Source: Ficedula albicollis (Eukaryota; Chordata; Aves; Passeriformes; Muscicapidae). From it: 64,000 bases of DNA. A model generated the notes under the pieces. It searched no databases and was not told the origin of the DNA. It worked only from the letters and a program-made list of their open reading frames with translations. The stretch spans positions 66,173,040-66,237,039 of the forward strand of contig NC_021675.1 in NCBI RefSeq assembly GCF_000247815.1, given 5' to 3'. Below are positions 1 through 13,266 of this stretch, in pieces. Both the position numbers and the translations under genes were made by a program. Positions within the stretch are counted from its first letter, which is position 1; every line of letters starts with the position of its first letter.

Positions 1-2305
1 TAATTACCAGAGCTAATTAGCATCAGGATGAAACATCCAACATGGACTGCACACTCTCAGGAAATATATTTTGTTGCCTTGAGAAACAGAAAAATGATTT
101 CCCAAGCATCATGTGCACAGCACAACCAGCTATGTGACTTTTCCTCTTTTTCCTCATCAGTTCTTGGTTCTTGCATGAAGATGATTTTTAATGCCAAAGC
201 ATTGTGCTTCATCCCTCTTTATTTCAGGCCGCAGGCTCACCACATTTTGGACTGGTTGCAACCCATCTGGTTTCACTAATACTTCTAATATAATATTTAT
301 AACTAGCTAAGGGTGATCATATGACGGGTGTAATCCATAAGTCACGTGCCAGTTGTGGTTATTCTACACCTCAAGCCATTTTTCTGTATTTTGGTGTCCA
401 TAGCCTGCTGGGGTATTCCTACATTTTGTCACTGTTGTACCTTTCCACCTTTGTAGTCTGGTATTAAAGAAGGTTGTCTCAGTAATTGAGAGAAAAATAA
501 TCACTTTGTTTCCACCCAAAAATAGGAAATGAGAGAATCAACCAAAGCCTCTGATTGCCACCATTTTTGGATTTTCTGAAGGAACTTGTGCTTAGGAAAG
601 TTGTTGAATCGAAACAAAATCATCTTCTCAACAAGTTCCTCCTTCCCACTGCCAGAAGAATCATCCAACAGAAACCAAAACCAGGTCTGACAGCTTTAGC
701 TCACCCATAGCCAGCTGTGGCAGCCCAGCTTCATCTTCAGTGGACACAGGACACTTCCTGGCAGACCATCAGGTGCCAGGGAGGAAAGACCCTCTATATT
801 AAAGGGGGAGCTCCAGCTGCACGCAGGTACTTCCTTCATGTTCTCTTTGCCCTTCTTACCCTACATTGCCAAGGTGGGCAAGTGGGAGGAATCTCTGGAG
901 AGATGCTCAGACACATCTAGAGATGTCCTTGACTCCTCCCAAATAGCACTTTATAAAATACCTAGATGAAATTTTGTGTGAGACCATATTTGAGGGGGAA
1001 AAAAACCTAAATAAACAAACAAAAACCACTTTTTCCATAGTTTTGGAAAGAATGAATATCATTAGTGTAAAGCCACTGGCACCAGGCTGGGATCTGGCCC
1101 CGTGTGGCTGCAGAGGCAGAAGGAGAGCGAATTCTCCCTTTCCACGGGTGCTTACAGTTGGCCACAGCCTGCAAAAGCAAATGATTTAATGATTCATGCT
1201 GGCAAGCAGGGAAGGATGACTTCAGGTTTGAGCTTCCCACATCACTTCTAGCAGCTCCCCCCGCAGATCCAACACATCAGTGGCCAAGAGGATTGCACAA
1301 GGCAGAGCCAGGAGGTGCTGCCTCCTCAGCCATGGGGCAGGAGCACAAAGCAGGGTCACACGGGAATTCAGCACCAGAACAGAGGCTGTGCATCACCCCC
1401 TGGAGAACTAAACCTCCCCTTTTTCTGCAGAGCCTTTCAGCAGCAGCAGCAGCAGCCCCTACCTCTTGTATCAGTTTATTCAGAACTCTGCAGTAATGGG
1501 ATTTAGAAGCTCTCCACTGCTTGGATCGCTTCGCAGTGGGAAGATCCAAAACCAACTGATGGAAAACAGGATAATTCCTCCTGCAGAGGGAGCAGGATTG
1601 TTTGTGGAACCAAATGGTCAAACAATGACTGTGAGCACTTCCAGTGTGCCATGCCTGGAGACACGCACCCCAACCCTGCGGGCACTGGGCGCAGTGTCGG
1701 TGCTTGGCTGGGACCCCATGGGGGGCAGATCTGTGGGGCTGCCAGTGTTTGAGGGTAGCAGAGGTGACAGGGACAAGGAGCAGTCATTCTCTCAGGCAGA
1801 TCTCAACTCAGGGCTGGAGGCTTGGCTCCCACGAGGAGCTCTTGAAGGAACTTAAAAGCCTGAACTGCCCCAGGATTTGTGACTGAGCAGTCCCAAATAA
1901 CACATCCACCATCATATGAGGATGTGCAAAACACTTCTCTCCGTTGCAGAACTGGGTTTCCCCTTCCCCACCACATGGCCTTGTACCTTGCACAAACCCT
2001 TATCTCCAAAGAGAAAGATACTCTCAAATTCTTGCAGCATCTACATTGCCAAACTAATTTTCTGATTCATCCAGCCCTCATGAGATTTGGCACTGAAGAG
2101 GATTACGTGGCTGAGCAGCAGCAGCAGGCACCGAGAGCTTGTGACAGGAGAGCAAGGCAAATTTTGGAAACCCATCAAACCTCCACCATCAAGAACAGGA
2201 GCCACTCAACCAACCTCTCCAAGAACCTTCATGAGTGAAAATATTTCACATTAAGGGCAGTTGTACATTTAACATGTACACATTATAGTGACAAGTTTAA
2301 GGAGC
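1..2305. other. Gene-free segment, start of window
   Basis: I see no exon, RNA gene or clear transposon here. Open frames are short and resemble no family I know. A short CAG/AGC run near 1439-1456 gives a few Gln or Ala codons in chance frames but is not in a supported exon. The segment is upstream of, or within intron 1 of, ATOH8, depending on where exon 1 lies. Confidence 0.6.
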
Positions 2306-3327
<1,022 letters not shown>

Positions 3328-5252
3328 GTATTGTTTTTCTTCAGTCGCTCCCATGACAGGGAGTGAAGTCTTGTGACAGTCAAGACCCAAGAGTTTCCAA
3401 TCTTCACACAGAGCTTGACACCTCCAAATTGCATTATTCAGGGTCTTCTTCATCTGGAAGAATGAGTGCACCACAGCTGGTCTGAAAATTGAGTTTTCTT
3501 CTCTCACAAAAATTCTGACTTTTACTTAAAATAGATAGAAACAGCTAAAAATAGACTTTCTGCTTTTAGATATAAAACTTCAGTAAACATCTGAAATTTC
3601 ATGCCAAAAACAGATACTTCTAAAGGAAAAAAATTGCTTAATCACAAAGGCATTTTCTGACAGAAAGCATTTGAGAGGTAAATATTTTGGAGCAGCCCTG
3701 GAAATGCTCTTCTGCCTAGCTCAGTGCAGTGCACATTGCCTATTTTAAATATCAGTTGAAGCACTGACATCTGGACCTTTAAGTAGAGAAATCTTTATTA
3801 TCCTCCCTTCCAGGTAAGCTCCATAATAGATCCTCATAATGAATCTATGTTTTCCTCCCATCCCATTTCCACCTTGACTGTGACCAGGTTGATACTTATC
3901 ATGATATATCTGTAGATTTGAAAGCAAATTACTATTTATCAGGGGCTCTGGATGTCATTAGGAGCAATCGGTAGCAGGAAAATGATTTTAAGTTAGGGTG
4001 AATGCAAAAATTAAATGTCTTGTTTGACTGTGCATCATGTTTGGCTCTGCTCAAAGGTGGGTGGAAAGCAGGAATAAAAATGTCCACATGAAAACTGGAG
4101 TCAGGTCCACAGCACATATTTCACCAGGCTCCTGTTTCAGAGCAGCTGAGGTTGGCTTTCTGATCAGCTCAGCCCTGGTATCACAAAGGGAAACATTATC
4201 AGCTCTTTCTGGTGTGCTAATATCCAATTTATTCTTCAGCAGTGCAATTTCCTGCCTGCTCTTTGAACAGCTATCAAAGGACAAGACACCAGATCATGGC
4301 AGACATTCTTCTAGTGCTGACATCTGCTAAACTAGTCAGCCTGCTCCTATACAGCCCACTCAATGTATCCTAAAATATTTTATAAGCCACCATTGGAACA
4401 GAGAATGGTAATGTGGGTCCCTGACCTTTATTTGAGCCACCTTGATGTTCAGTACAGATGGGGAATCGCACTTCAGCAGCCAGAATTTCTGGGTCCACTC
4501 TGGTTAGGATTTGTGTTACTTCCAAACCAAATAAAATCCACTTAATGCCATCTGGCACCTCATATCCTTCACTGTTTTTTCATCGGAGAGCACTGGCAAA
4601 TCTGCATATGAGGCTTTATCTAAAAGCCTCTGAGAACCAATGGAAAGATAGTTTTGGATCACGCCTAAAACTGCAAGACTTTATTTAAAAAACTGCTTTC
4701 TACCGCTTTGGTGGAAAGTGTTCCTCCTTTGAACAAGCACGCAACCAGCAGCAAACATGTTCCAACAAAACATCTGGGCACCTAGGCAAAGGTTGGTCTC
4801 ATCACATTTAGAGAAGCCCAGAAATATCACTGACAAGCTATTGCTCAAACTCATATGTGTTAGATCTGTGGTTATTTTTGCACTGGGTGACACCACTGAT
4901 GTAATAAATAAATATCAACATGTTTCACAAACATAGGTAAGTACTCATAGCCCATTTTCAGAGTTATTCATGGAACCTGAAGTCCCTGTGTCACTGTCTC
5001 TCATGTCCTCTCTGGCTGTATCCCAAAATATTTCCCATATCACTGCTGACTTCTGCCTTAGTTTTGAGGTCTGCAGCCAGAGGGGAAGAAAATAAGAAGT
5101 GCCTAAGCACCTGGGTGTTTTCTTGAAGGTTTGATTGCAGGTTTGCCTCAACCAGTCACTGTTCAAGGAGTCCTTTTCATTGCTTTCTGTTCCTCTCTGT
5201 CCTTCTGGGTTGTGATTGTACCTCCTGAGCACAAGCTCTCCTACCCCTGATT
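3328..5252. other. Gene-free segment
   Basis: AT-rich single-copy-looking DNA with no recognisable exon, RNA gene or well-preserved transposon. Frames here are 60-100 codons or shorter and look like chance. Confidence 0.55.
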
Positions 5253-5350
5253 CACATCTCCCTGACTTCATTCCCATTCCATCTGCCCTTGTCCTGGGTC
5301 CCACATCTCCCTGACTTCATTCCCATTCCATCTGTCTTTGTCCTGGGTCC
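5253..5350. repeat. Tandem duplication, 49-bp period, two copies
   Basis: A 49-bp segment beginning CACATCTCCCTGACTTC at 5253 is repeated directly at 5302. The copies differ by only a couple of bases (CCC versus TCT before TTGTCCTGGG), so the duplication is real but not brand new. Confidence 0.9.
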
Positions 5351-6939
5351 TCCCCTGTGTCATTGCTCTTCCCAATCTTCAACTTAATCCCAGGCTAAAC
5401 ATTTATTTTCCTCTTGAAAGAGTTCCTAGATGTATTTTGGCCAAACTTCTGGCCTGTCATCTTGCTTATCCAGACCACTGTGTTCTTCAAATTCATATCC
5501 ATTGACCACATTTGTTCTCATTCACTTCTTTTGAGCCCTGCCCAATCCTGGCCACCTTGCTGAGACCCTCAGCCTAATTCTCTTTCCCTGTATTCTTTAT
5601 GCACTGCTCAGCAGGGCCCTGATCAGGACAGAAGTGGGAAGTTCACAGACCAAACTGTCAGAAAGTTGATAATGCCCACAGAGCATGCATTTATGTGCTG
5701 TGAAACATGTTAGGAGGCCAAAGTGGAGAAACTGTATCACAGAACTGCCTTGAATTTTGGCAGGGGTTGTATTTTATATCATATTAAATGTAAGAAGACA
5801 TTTACTGACTAGTACTAACCCAAGTCCTGCATTAAACTGATGTATTGGTTACCAGTCACATCTTTCATATTTTAAGTAATTGAGCTTTTTCTCTACTTGC
5901 AGGATGCTGACAGGCAGTAACACAAAACTGAAGAGTTGTACTGAAAGGAAGTTGAAATGGAAAGTTAGGAGTCAAATGGTTTCAGGACTCACAGACTTTA
6001 TTTAAACAGTACCTAAATGTTAGTAGACTGAAAAACAGAAGAAAGTCTATCAGAAGCAAAGTATGGGAATGAAGTTCAGAAAGAGAATATGGAAGAAACA
6101 TGCACACAGGTAAGCCAATATTAGAAGTCAATATAAATATTAAAAAACCTTCTGAAGAGCAATTTTCTAAAGCTCTGAAAACTAATAACAAAAGCTGCCT
6201 CAAAGCAAGTAGTTTTCCAGACAGCTGTTCAGACTGATAGATGATCAATATGTGATAGATGAGCACATTATCTCGTGATAGCAAAGTCAAATAAATACTG
6301 AGGATGCATCCCACACTGCAGCCTTTCCTGCTCAAGAACACATGTGAAGAGATGCCTCAAACTGAAGCGTCCGTAGGAAAGATTTTCAAACAAACTGATA
6401 AAATGAGTAAGACCAATCTGCAAGAGCAGACAGCATTCACCTAAGAGCTCTATGGAAATCCAAAGAGGAAATTGCTGAATGGTTATCCATGGTGCAGAGC
6501 CAGCCTGATGTTTAAATCAGCCTATGCCAAAAGAATAGAAGCAATAAATGTGATGCAAAATGAAAAAGCAGTTTCCAGAGAAGGAATGAAAAGAGACAAG
6601 TGTGATTCTGTGTAAGATAAACTGATAAACATTCTAAAAAAGAACACTAGAGACATCAGAGAGCAAGGTGTAATGGGGAAGAGTCAAGGGTTGTATCTAT
6701 AGGACAAAATCCTGTTTCACAAACTGAGTTTTTTGGGGCTGACACAGAGGGAACGGGGATGTGAGTGATGCCATTCTCTTGGCTTTACAAATGTGAGAAC
6801 ATATGAAAAATTTCAAGGTAAGAGCTACCCTGGATGGTTTTCTAAAAATGAGAACTTAGTGCTCCATGGGAATTAAAAAAGCAAAGAGAAAATTAAAAAC
6901 TAGTATGAAAAGACTTCAGAGCAACATCACAAATTTTTG
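5351..6939. other. Gene-free segment
   Basis: AT-rich DNA with no recognisable gene. The 3' part (from about 6480) may be an extension of the old CR1 that follows, but I cannot match it with confidence. Confidence 0.5.
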
Positions 6940-7470
6940 CTCACAACCCCAACGCACCAATCTCACACAGGATAGAGCAGAACTACAAAAGGCAAGGAAG
7001 GGCAACAAGACACCAGAGACAGGGAGCAGTTTGCAGACAAAAGAGCCAGAATAGGCTAAAACCCTTTGTCTTGGGAGAAAAAACAGCAGAGGGGATCTGA
7101 GAGAGGTCTGTGAAGTCACGACTTGCATGGAGAAGGTGAACAGGAAATAATTGTGCACCATTTGTCAAAACTTCAAGGGCCAGACAGACATGAACTAATG
7201 AAATTATGAGACACCAAGTTAAGAACAGAAAAAAAGGACATTATTCTCACAAATGAGTTATGGGACTGTCGTGGGCACTAAAAATTACAAATTAGTACAA
7301 ATGGGCTTAAAAGAGTAATGGTGGCTGGTTCCAGCAGGGCTGTTAAACACCACAATCCAAACTCAACCTCAGGAGATCCCTTAGCTGCTGACTGCCAGGA
7401 GCTGGAATGATGCACCACAGGCAGCACCACTCTGCACTCTATGTGCTTCTTACTTTTTTCTTTTTTTTTT
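6940..7470 (+). mobile_element. Old CR1 LINE 3' fragment
   Basis: The order of motifs matches the 3' end of ancient amniote CR1 elements on the + strand. There is a GAGAGGTCTGTGAAGTCACG stretch near 7101, CATGGAGAAGGTGAACAGG near 7123, an 'AATGAAATTATGAGACACCAAG'-like segment near 7197-7219, and 'CTGACTGCCAGGAGCTGGAA' near 7388. Many substitutions and no open frame make it a dead, old copy. Family-level assignment is from memory of CR1 consensus patterns; subfamily is uncertain. Confidence 0.6.
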
Positions 7471-9130
7471 TTCCAGTTTCTTAGAATCTTTCTATTTTAT
7501 GATTTCAAGATGAGTCATATAGCAGCATGACCCTGGACCCCATGTCCTTATTCACTAACATGCCTCTAAAGAAATGTATCCCAATGTGAAGCTCAAACTT
7601 AACCACAGACAAGGTACTACCTGGGATTTTGTGGAAAAATACACAATTGGTATACTCTAATAATAAATTCAGCCTTTCTGATGAATGATTAATAGGAGAA
7701 AACAATAGACTTTAACAGGTGGTAAGACCTGCATGAAGAGGAGCCTCTCTAAGCATCCTCTGCCTTCCCAAAACCTCAATTTCTCCACCATGGTGGGAAC
7801 AGACCACTGGAGATGTGGACATGTTAGCTCATGTAAGTGAAGCTCTTAGTGATAGTACTCTTCCCTTTTCACCATTAAATGCCCTTTTACACCTGGAGAA
7901 TCTGACCAGAGACTTTGGAATAAACATGCCTCTAACTGCACACTATTTACATAACCACTAAGAGTCACTGGGAATTCTTGGGACCTTGCAGACCACAGCC
8001 AACAGCCACCACTGAAAAATCTGGCAAACAAATGTTTGCATTGCCCTCACCCACAAAAGTAAACTTCCACCCAAAATTTATAGGTTTTTACTAAAAGAGA
8101 GTCTGTCCTGTACCTATGTCCTATTTAAGGTCAACTGTCCTTTTTCTAAAACAAATGAATATTAAGTGAAAGAGTTTAGTACCTTCAGACCTCATCCTTT
8201 TCACTTTTTTTTTTTTTTTTTTTTTTTCAGGGGATCTGAAACTTTGAAAGAGAAAAGCCTAAAGAATGTTGCATGCACATGGGGTAGCAAAGTTTGAGCT
8301 AATGTTGATACTGGGCATCTTGTTGGTGCTGTAGGGGACAGGGAGCACAGTGAGGAGGTGGGCTGGGGCAAGGAAGGACACATTCCTGCTGCTCACCAGG
8401 ATCCAGGAAACCAGGGACACTACAGGGAATGGCCCACCAGGGGATTTTGGCAGAGCTGGGACTATACCTCATGTCCATCTCCACACACAGCCCCTCTCCT
8501 GACCACAGGAACAACTTCCCAGCCTCAAGACAGGTCCTAAGCAAACAAATGGGAGGATTTTTACTGGTTTCAATGACATATGAGGTCAGATGGAGCTGAA
8601 GCCAGACCAGCTGCCAGTGCAACTGTGCATAAATCAGTGCATTGGCTCACAGATGGAGAAACAGCTGAGGTTTTTGCAGGTCCTTACCCAGCCATTCAAC
8701 CTCCCATACATCTCACACCCAAGCAATTTTGGAGCCAGCACTGCTCTTGCTGAAGACCATGGGTGAGTTGTCTGTGGCTTTGATGGCCCCAGGGTCACTG
8801 TCCAAGCTGCCACAGCATGCCCAGCCCCTGACAGGTCACTGGAGACATCTATTGCCCTGCCTTGGCTGGAGGGAGGCACTGACACCCTGGTTTGGGTAAG
8901 GTAGTCCTTCCACTAGGGCTAGGCTGAGAATTTCAGCTTCTTTTACCTTTAAACAACATTGCTTCTTTATAAAATTGAGCCTCTCCACCTGCAGCAGAGT
9001 GCATCCAAACTGATGTGCAAGACTGCCAAGGACCCAGTGTTTCCCACCAAGAAGTATGGTGATGTATCAGAAAGTCAGACACCTGTTGGGGATCCAGTGA
9101 TAGTAGGGCTAGAGGGATCCTGTATGATTA
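7471..9130. other. Gene-free segment with poly-T tract
   Basis: No exon or RNA gene recognised. A T-tract at 8205-8227 is the only obvious low-complexity feature. Frames of 60-107 codons in this stretch have no family resemblance. Confidence 0.55.
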
Positions 9131-9242
9131 TTTACTCCAGCTTTCCACACAAATTCAGACAGGAACTCCTGCACCTTCTACCCAGCTTTACTCCAGCTTT
9201 CCACACAAATTCAGACAGTAACTCCTGCACCTTGTACCCAGA
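9131..9242. repeat. Tandem duplication, 56-bp period, two copies
   Basis: The segment starting TTTACTCCAGCTTTCCACAC at 9131 is repeated directly from 9187, with a few mismatches (GGAACTCC versus GTAACTCC, CTTCTACC versus CTTGTACC). Confidence 0.92.
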
Positions 9243-9420
9243 TTAAAATCTATTTTTGAAATGTGTCCAGTCTTTATTTATGCCATTCAAACAGTACAGA
9301 CCCCACTATTCTTTTATGTATTGCAAAGATCATTATGTTTGGCATAACTGCATTGCTCTTCTCACAAGCCTCATTTGTTCTCCTCTGGGTATTATTGCAC
9401 TTCTTTCTGATAGACAGGGA

Positions 9421-9840
9421 GGAGAGGAGAGGAGAGGAGAGGAGAGGAGAGGAGAGGAGAGGAGAGGAGAGGAGAGGAGAGGAGAGGAGAGGAGAGGAGA
9501 GGAGAGGAGAGGAGAGGAGAGGAGAGGAGAGGAGAGGAGAGGAGAGGAGAGGAGAGGAGAGGAGAGGAGAGGAGAGGAGAGGAGAGGAGAGGAGAGGAGA
9601 GGAGAGGAGAGGAGAGGAGAGGAGAGGAGAGGAGAGGAGAGGAGAGGAGAGGAGAGGAGAGGAGAGGAGAGGAGAGGAGAGGAGAGGAGAGGAGAGGAGA
9701 GGAGAGGAGAGGAGAGGAGAGGAGAGGAGAGGAGAGGAGAGGAGAGGAGAGGAGAGGAGAGGAGAGGAGAGGAGAGGAGAGGAGAGGAGAGGAGAGGAGA
9801 GGAGAGGAGAGGAGAGGAGAGGAGAGGAGAGGAGAGGAGA
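9421..9840. repeat. (GGAGA)84 pentanucleotide array
   Basis: A perfect pentanucleotide purine repeat of 420 bases with no interruption. All bases on the + strand are purines, so the tract is a homopurine-homopyrimidine block able in principle to form triplex (H-DNA). The Arg/Glu-rich and Ser/Leu-rich frames covering it are repeat translations and not genes. Confidence 0.98.
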
Positions 9841-10475
9841 CACAAATCTCATCATTCAGGCTAAGAGAACAAAATTAAGCTGCAGACTGTCATAAGCACT
9901 TTTTTTACTCTAAATGCATATTGACTGTGCCAAGCAAAAAAATAAGCATTTAAAAAGAAATACAATTTAAAGTCAATGACAGATATGACTCCAAATTACA
10001 CTGTGTGTGAATAATTCTCATTTCCTACCTCATTTCACTATCCTTCCTCCATTTCATATTATCCAAGAGGACTCCCATAATCCTGCCCATGCACATTTGC
10101 CAAGTCTCCAAATAGCTTTAAAAAAACCCACTGATGAGAGACCACCAACTTTACGGGTTCTTACAACTCCCACTGTACATTTTATGGGTATTTAGAAATG
10201 GTACAGGGTTTTCTAATGCTGGAGAAATTCACTTCTCTTCACTAATAATGGACATGTGTTTCAGCAGCCTTTCTTCACTTTTCCTCTACTCTCCTGCCTA
10301 TATTCTCAAATTGCTGCATTTTAAGATGTATTTTTCATAGAACTATAAAACCAGAGACCCTTTTTTCTTTTTTTTTTTTCCTTTTTTTTTATCCTCAGAT
10401 TAAGGACTGGACAAAACTTTCAGCCTGCCAAGCTTATGCTTTCTTTCTTTCTTTTTTTTTTTTTTTTTTTTTGGT

Positions 10476-10506
<31 letters not shown>

Positions 10507-12107
10507 GGTTGTTATTTAAATACTTCACAATAAAAGAATGTGCTCCCAATGGAATTTTTACTGCAAAAAGAAAAGTTCTCCCTTTCTTCTTTCTTCTATC
10601 TTGTGCATTTTGAAGCGCACACTGAAACTCTGAAACCTCCTGAGGAAGACAGCTGCTCACATGCTGTCAGACTATTAATGATAATGTCAGACTGCATGAC
10701 ACATATTCAAACATTAAAAGAAGAAGGATTAAGGCTGCATCTCAGTCTCACTTTGATGATTCAACTTTGCATTGATATCCTCAACATGCCACTTGCAATC
10801 AGACTTCTGGTTTTGCTCTTCAACAGCATTTTAAAATAATTGCTCTTGCCTAAGGAGGATGTTGGAATCTGCACATGAGAGTAGATGTTCCTTTTTAACA
10901 AGTGCAGAGCTCTGGTTTTTCACAGGATTTGGAGTGTGTTCTGGTTTTCAGAAGCACAAGGCTGTTACCAGCTGAATGATCTTTCAGAAATGCTCAGGAT
11001 GCTTACCTGAGGAAAATGTCCCATCCCTTGGGCACTGCTTTGGAGGCACCTCCCTGGCACCCACCTGTAGCATGTCTTTCCTGGGATCTGAAAACAAGCC
11101 TTTCAAACATCCCAACACCTACAACTAATTCTTGCCACCTAGCAAATTATTTCCATTTCATATTCCTTCCTATTTACTTATCTTTTTTAAAAAAAGACAT
11201 TGTGTGAAGACACATTCTGGGGTTCCAGAGTCATTTCCTACAACCACATTAGTTTTTATGAGGGCAGAGAGCCACCCACCAGGGTGTGTCACCCCCTGGC
11301 AGAAGGCAGAGACCGATTTAGGGTGTGGGGCTGCAGTGCCAGGGAGAGCTTGACCCCATACGGGTGGAGTTAATCCAAGACTTTGAGTAGCTCGGTGACA
11401 GAGGATGCTGGGAGGAGATTAACACTTCTCTGATGCTTTGCAGAAAGCATGTTTTCAAAGAGGTGTTGCCTTCTTGGACCAACGAGCCTTTTCTGTTCTG
11501 TATTACAAGAACTACTCTATATAAGTGTAGTGTTTTTTTAAATAAAAACTCTCTTTCTGCTTCTCCATTGCACAAAGAACCTTGTTGCTATATCCTTCTC
11601 ACCACTCCTGTAGCTCAAATGCAACACTTCTCCAGTGATTTTTACCCAGGACTCATGTCCTTCACAGAGGGCTGACAAAGGGTTTATTTCCTTATTTCCA
11701 ATGCCTGACAACCCTTTTAGTCACAACATTTTTCTTAATATCCCACATAAATCTCCCCTGGAGTAATCTGAGGCCATTTCCTCTTGTCCTTTATTTACCC
11801 TTGAAGGCAGAGGTAGCAGAGTTGCATGGCAAGTGGTGCTGGTCCTTATGCTGAAGTTATTTTTTCAGCGGGTCTCAAAGCAGAGGTGCAACTCCTCTTC
11901 CACCTCACCACTGTGCAGCCATGGCCACACCACCACATCAAAAAATGCCAGGCATATCAAACACCCCAAGCACAGAGAACCTCAGAGCTGGCCAAAGGAG
12001 GAAATGGGAGTACAGCAAGAAGGAGAAAGGACAATGGGATAGGACAGCAGCACCATCAGCTTGGCTCTGCCAGAGATGAAACCTTCCTTGGAGTGTGTCT
12101 GTGTCCT
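9841..12107. other. Gene-free segment
   Basis: AT-rich DNA with T-rich runs and no supported exon. The sequence 11820-12100 is richer in short open frames but has no coding signature I recognise. Confidence 0.55.
10452..10506. repeat. Homopolymer block T21-C8-T23
   Basis: T 10452-10472, then GGT, C 10476-10483 and T 10484-10506. A tract switching from T to C and back is unusual and prone to sequencing error. Confidence 0.9.
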
Positions 12108-12187
12108 GCAAGCACCTGCCTTACCCGTATCTGTGAAAAATTGACCCGCAAGCACCTGCCTTACCCGTATCTGTGAAAAATGGACCC
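12108..12187. repeat. Tandem duplication, 40-bp period, two copies
   Basis: A 40-bp unit starting GCAAGCACCTGCCTTACCCG is present at 12108 and again at 12148. The copies differ at one position near their ends (ATTGACCC versus ATGGACCC). It abuts the LTR-like block to its right. Confidence 0.92.
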
Positions 12188-12540
12188 ATAGTGATGCCTG
12201 GAAAGGCTGACCTGGAACAGAGACTAGGCAGAGCAAAAGGAATAAAACAGGTATTTATTGAAGGGATACACCTTGAGCAGTGCAAGAGCCTGGGGGGCTA
12301 CACTCAAATCAAATCAAAGATGGGTTCCAGTTACAAGTTTTCACACTTTCATAAGTTTTGATTCATCTACATATTGGGGTTGACTGTCCAACCACAGCCC
12401 CAGGCTATGAAGCCTCAGCCCCCTGGCTTGCCCCTTTCCCTTGCCATTGTTTATGCTTTTTGGATAACGGGTGTCCTTGATTCTCTGGCTGGGAAGGGAT
12501 TATTTTGCCCAACCACCCTGTGAAGAGTACTTACCAACAC
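12188..12540 (-). mobile_element. Candidate solo LTR of an endogenous retrovirus-like element
   Basis: Read on the minus strand, the block starts TGTTGGTAAG near 12540 and carries an AATAAA signal near 12255 followed by a T-rich stretch and a second TTTATT. It continues into GC-mixed sequence ending near 12190. A TG start and an internal poly(A) signal are what an avian solo LTR looks like. I find no clear target-site duplication and no internal viral coding sequence, so the assignment and the boundary on the 12190 side are tentative. Confidence 0.35.
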
Positions 12541-12943
12541 CTAACATGAAGTTTCAGAGTTACATACCAAGCAGCAGAAAATCTGAAAAATATAAAAGCT
12601 AAAACTCAAGGCATCAACAGGACACAGCAGGACTGCTAAAATGACACAGCTCGGAGCGCAGACAAGGCCGACATAACGTGGTTTGCAGAAAGGGGAGGTC
12701 AAAAGTTTCAGTACAAGTCACATCCATGGTCCTGTCACTCTGCATTACCCCCCCACAGCCAGGTGATTCCCTCCATCTGCTGTTCCCCTCATGCCATCAC
12801 TTTGGCACATAGGCACTACGCAGCAGAATGAGCTGCTGCATCCATATGGCACAGAGCAGTCAGCACCACCTGCAGACTTTTTTGCATTTGTTCCCAAAAG
12901 TCACGTTTCTCTGGTGGCATTGCATGAGGACACACTGCTCCTA
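12541..12943. other. Gene-free segment
   Basis: No gene or clear repeat recognised between the LTR-like block and the nested duplication that follows. Confidence 0.5.
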
Positions 12944-13158
12944 GCCCAAATTCCAATGCCAGCACAGCCACAATGCTTTTCTTTCCAGAGGCCAGGTGGT
13001 GAGCTCAGGCATCACTGCCCATCTCCACGCCCAAATTCCAATGCCAGCACAGCCACAATGTTTTTCTTTCCAGAGGCCAGGTGGTGAGCCCAGGCATCAC
13101 TCCCCATCTCCATCAGAGGCCAGGTGGTGAGCTCAGGCATCACTGCCCATCTCCACTG
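12944..13158. repeat. Nested tandem duplication (85-bp unit plus extra 43-bp half)
   Basis: An 85-bp unit starting GCCCAAATTCCAATGCC is present at 12944-13028 and 13029-13113. A third partial copy of only the 3' half (starting CAGAGGCCAGGTGGTGAGC, about 43 bp) follows at 13114-13158. Copies differ by a few substitutions (for example GCTTTT versus GTTTTT). A 98-codon frame runs through it, but it is repetitive and has no family resemblance. Confidence 0.92.
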
Positions 13159-13240
13159 CATGTGGAAGGCACATCAGTGGCTCTGGGGCCACCATGGCAT
13201 GGGCTGAAGGGATGGGTTTGCTCTTCAGGAAACTCTGAAG

Positions 13241-13266
13241 TTAAGCAAAGCTTAAACTTTGCTTAA
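13241..13266. repeat. Perfect 10-bp inverted repeat, 6-nt loop
   Basis: TTAAGCAAAG at 13241-13250 is followed by CTTAAA and then CTTTGCTTAA at 13257-13266. The arms are exact reverse complements, so a short hairpin or cruciform is possible. There is no T-run or gene end that would make it a terminator, and vertebrate genes do not use such terminators. Confidence 0.85.

Noticed and set aside
1439..1456. CAG-type run as a coding polyglutamine tract
   Set aside because: Only short chance frames cover it and no exon signals support it.
9256..9895. Arg/Glu-rich and Ser/Leu-rich frames of about 170-210 codons
   Set aside because: Translations of the (GGAGA)n array.
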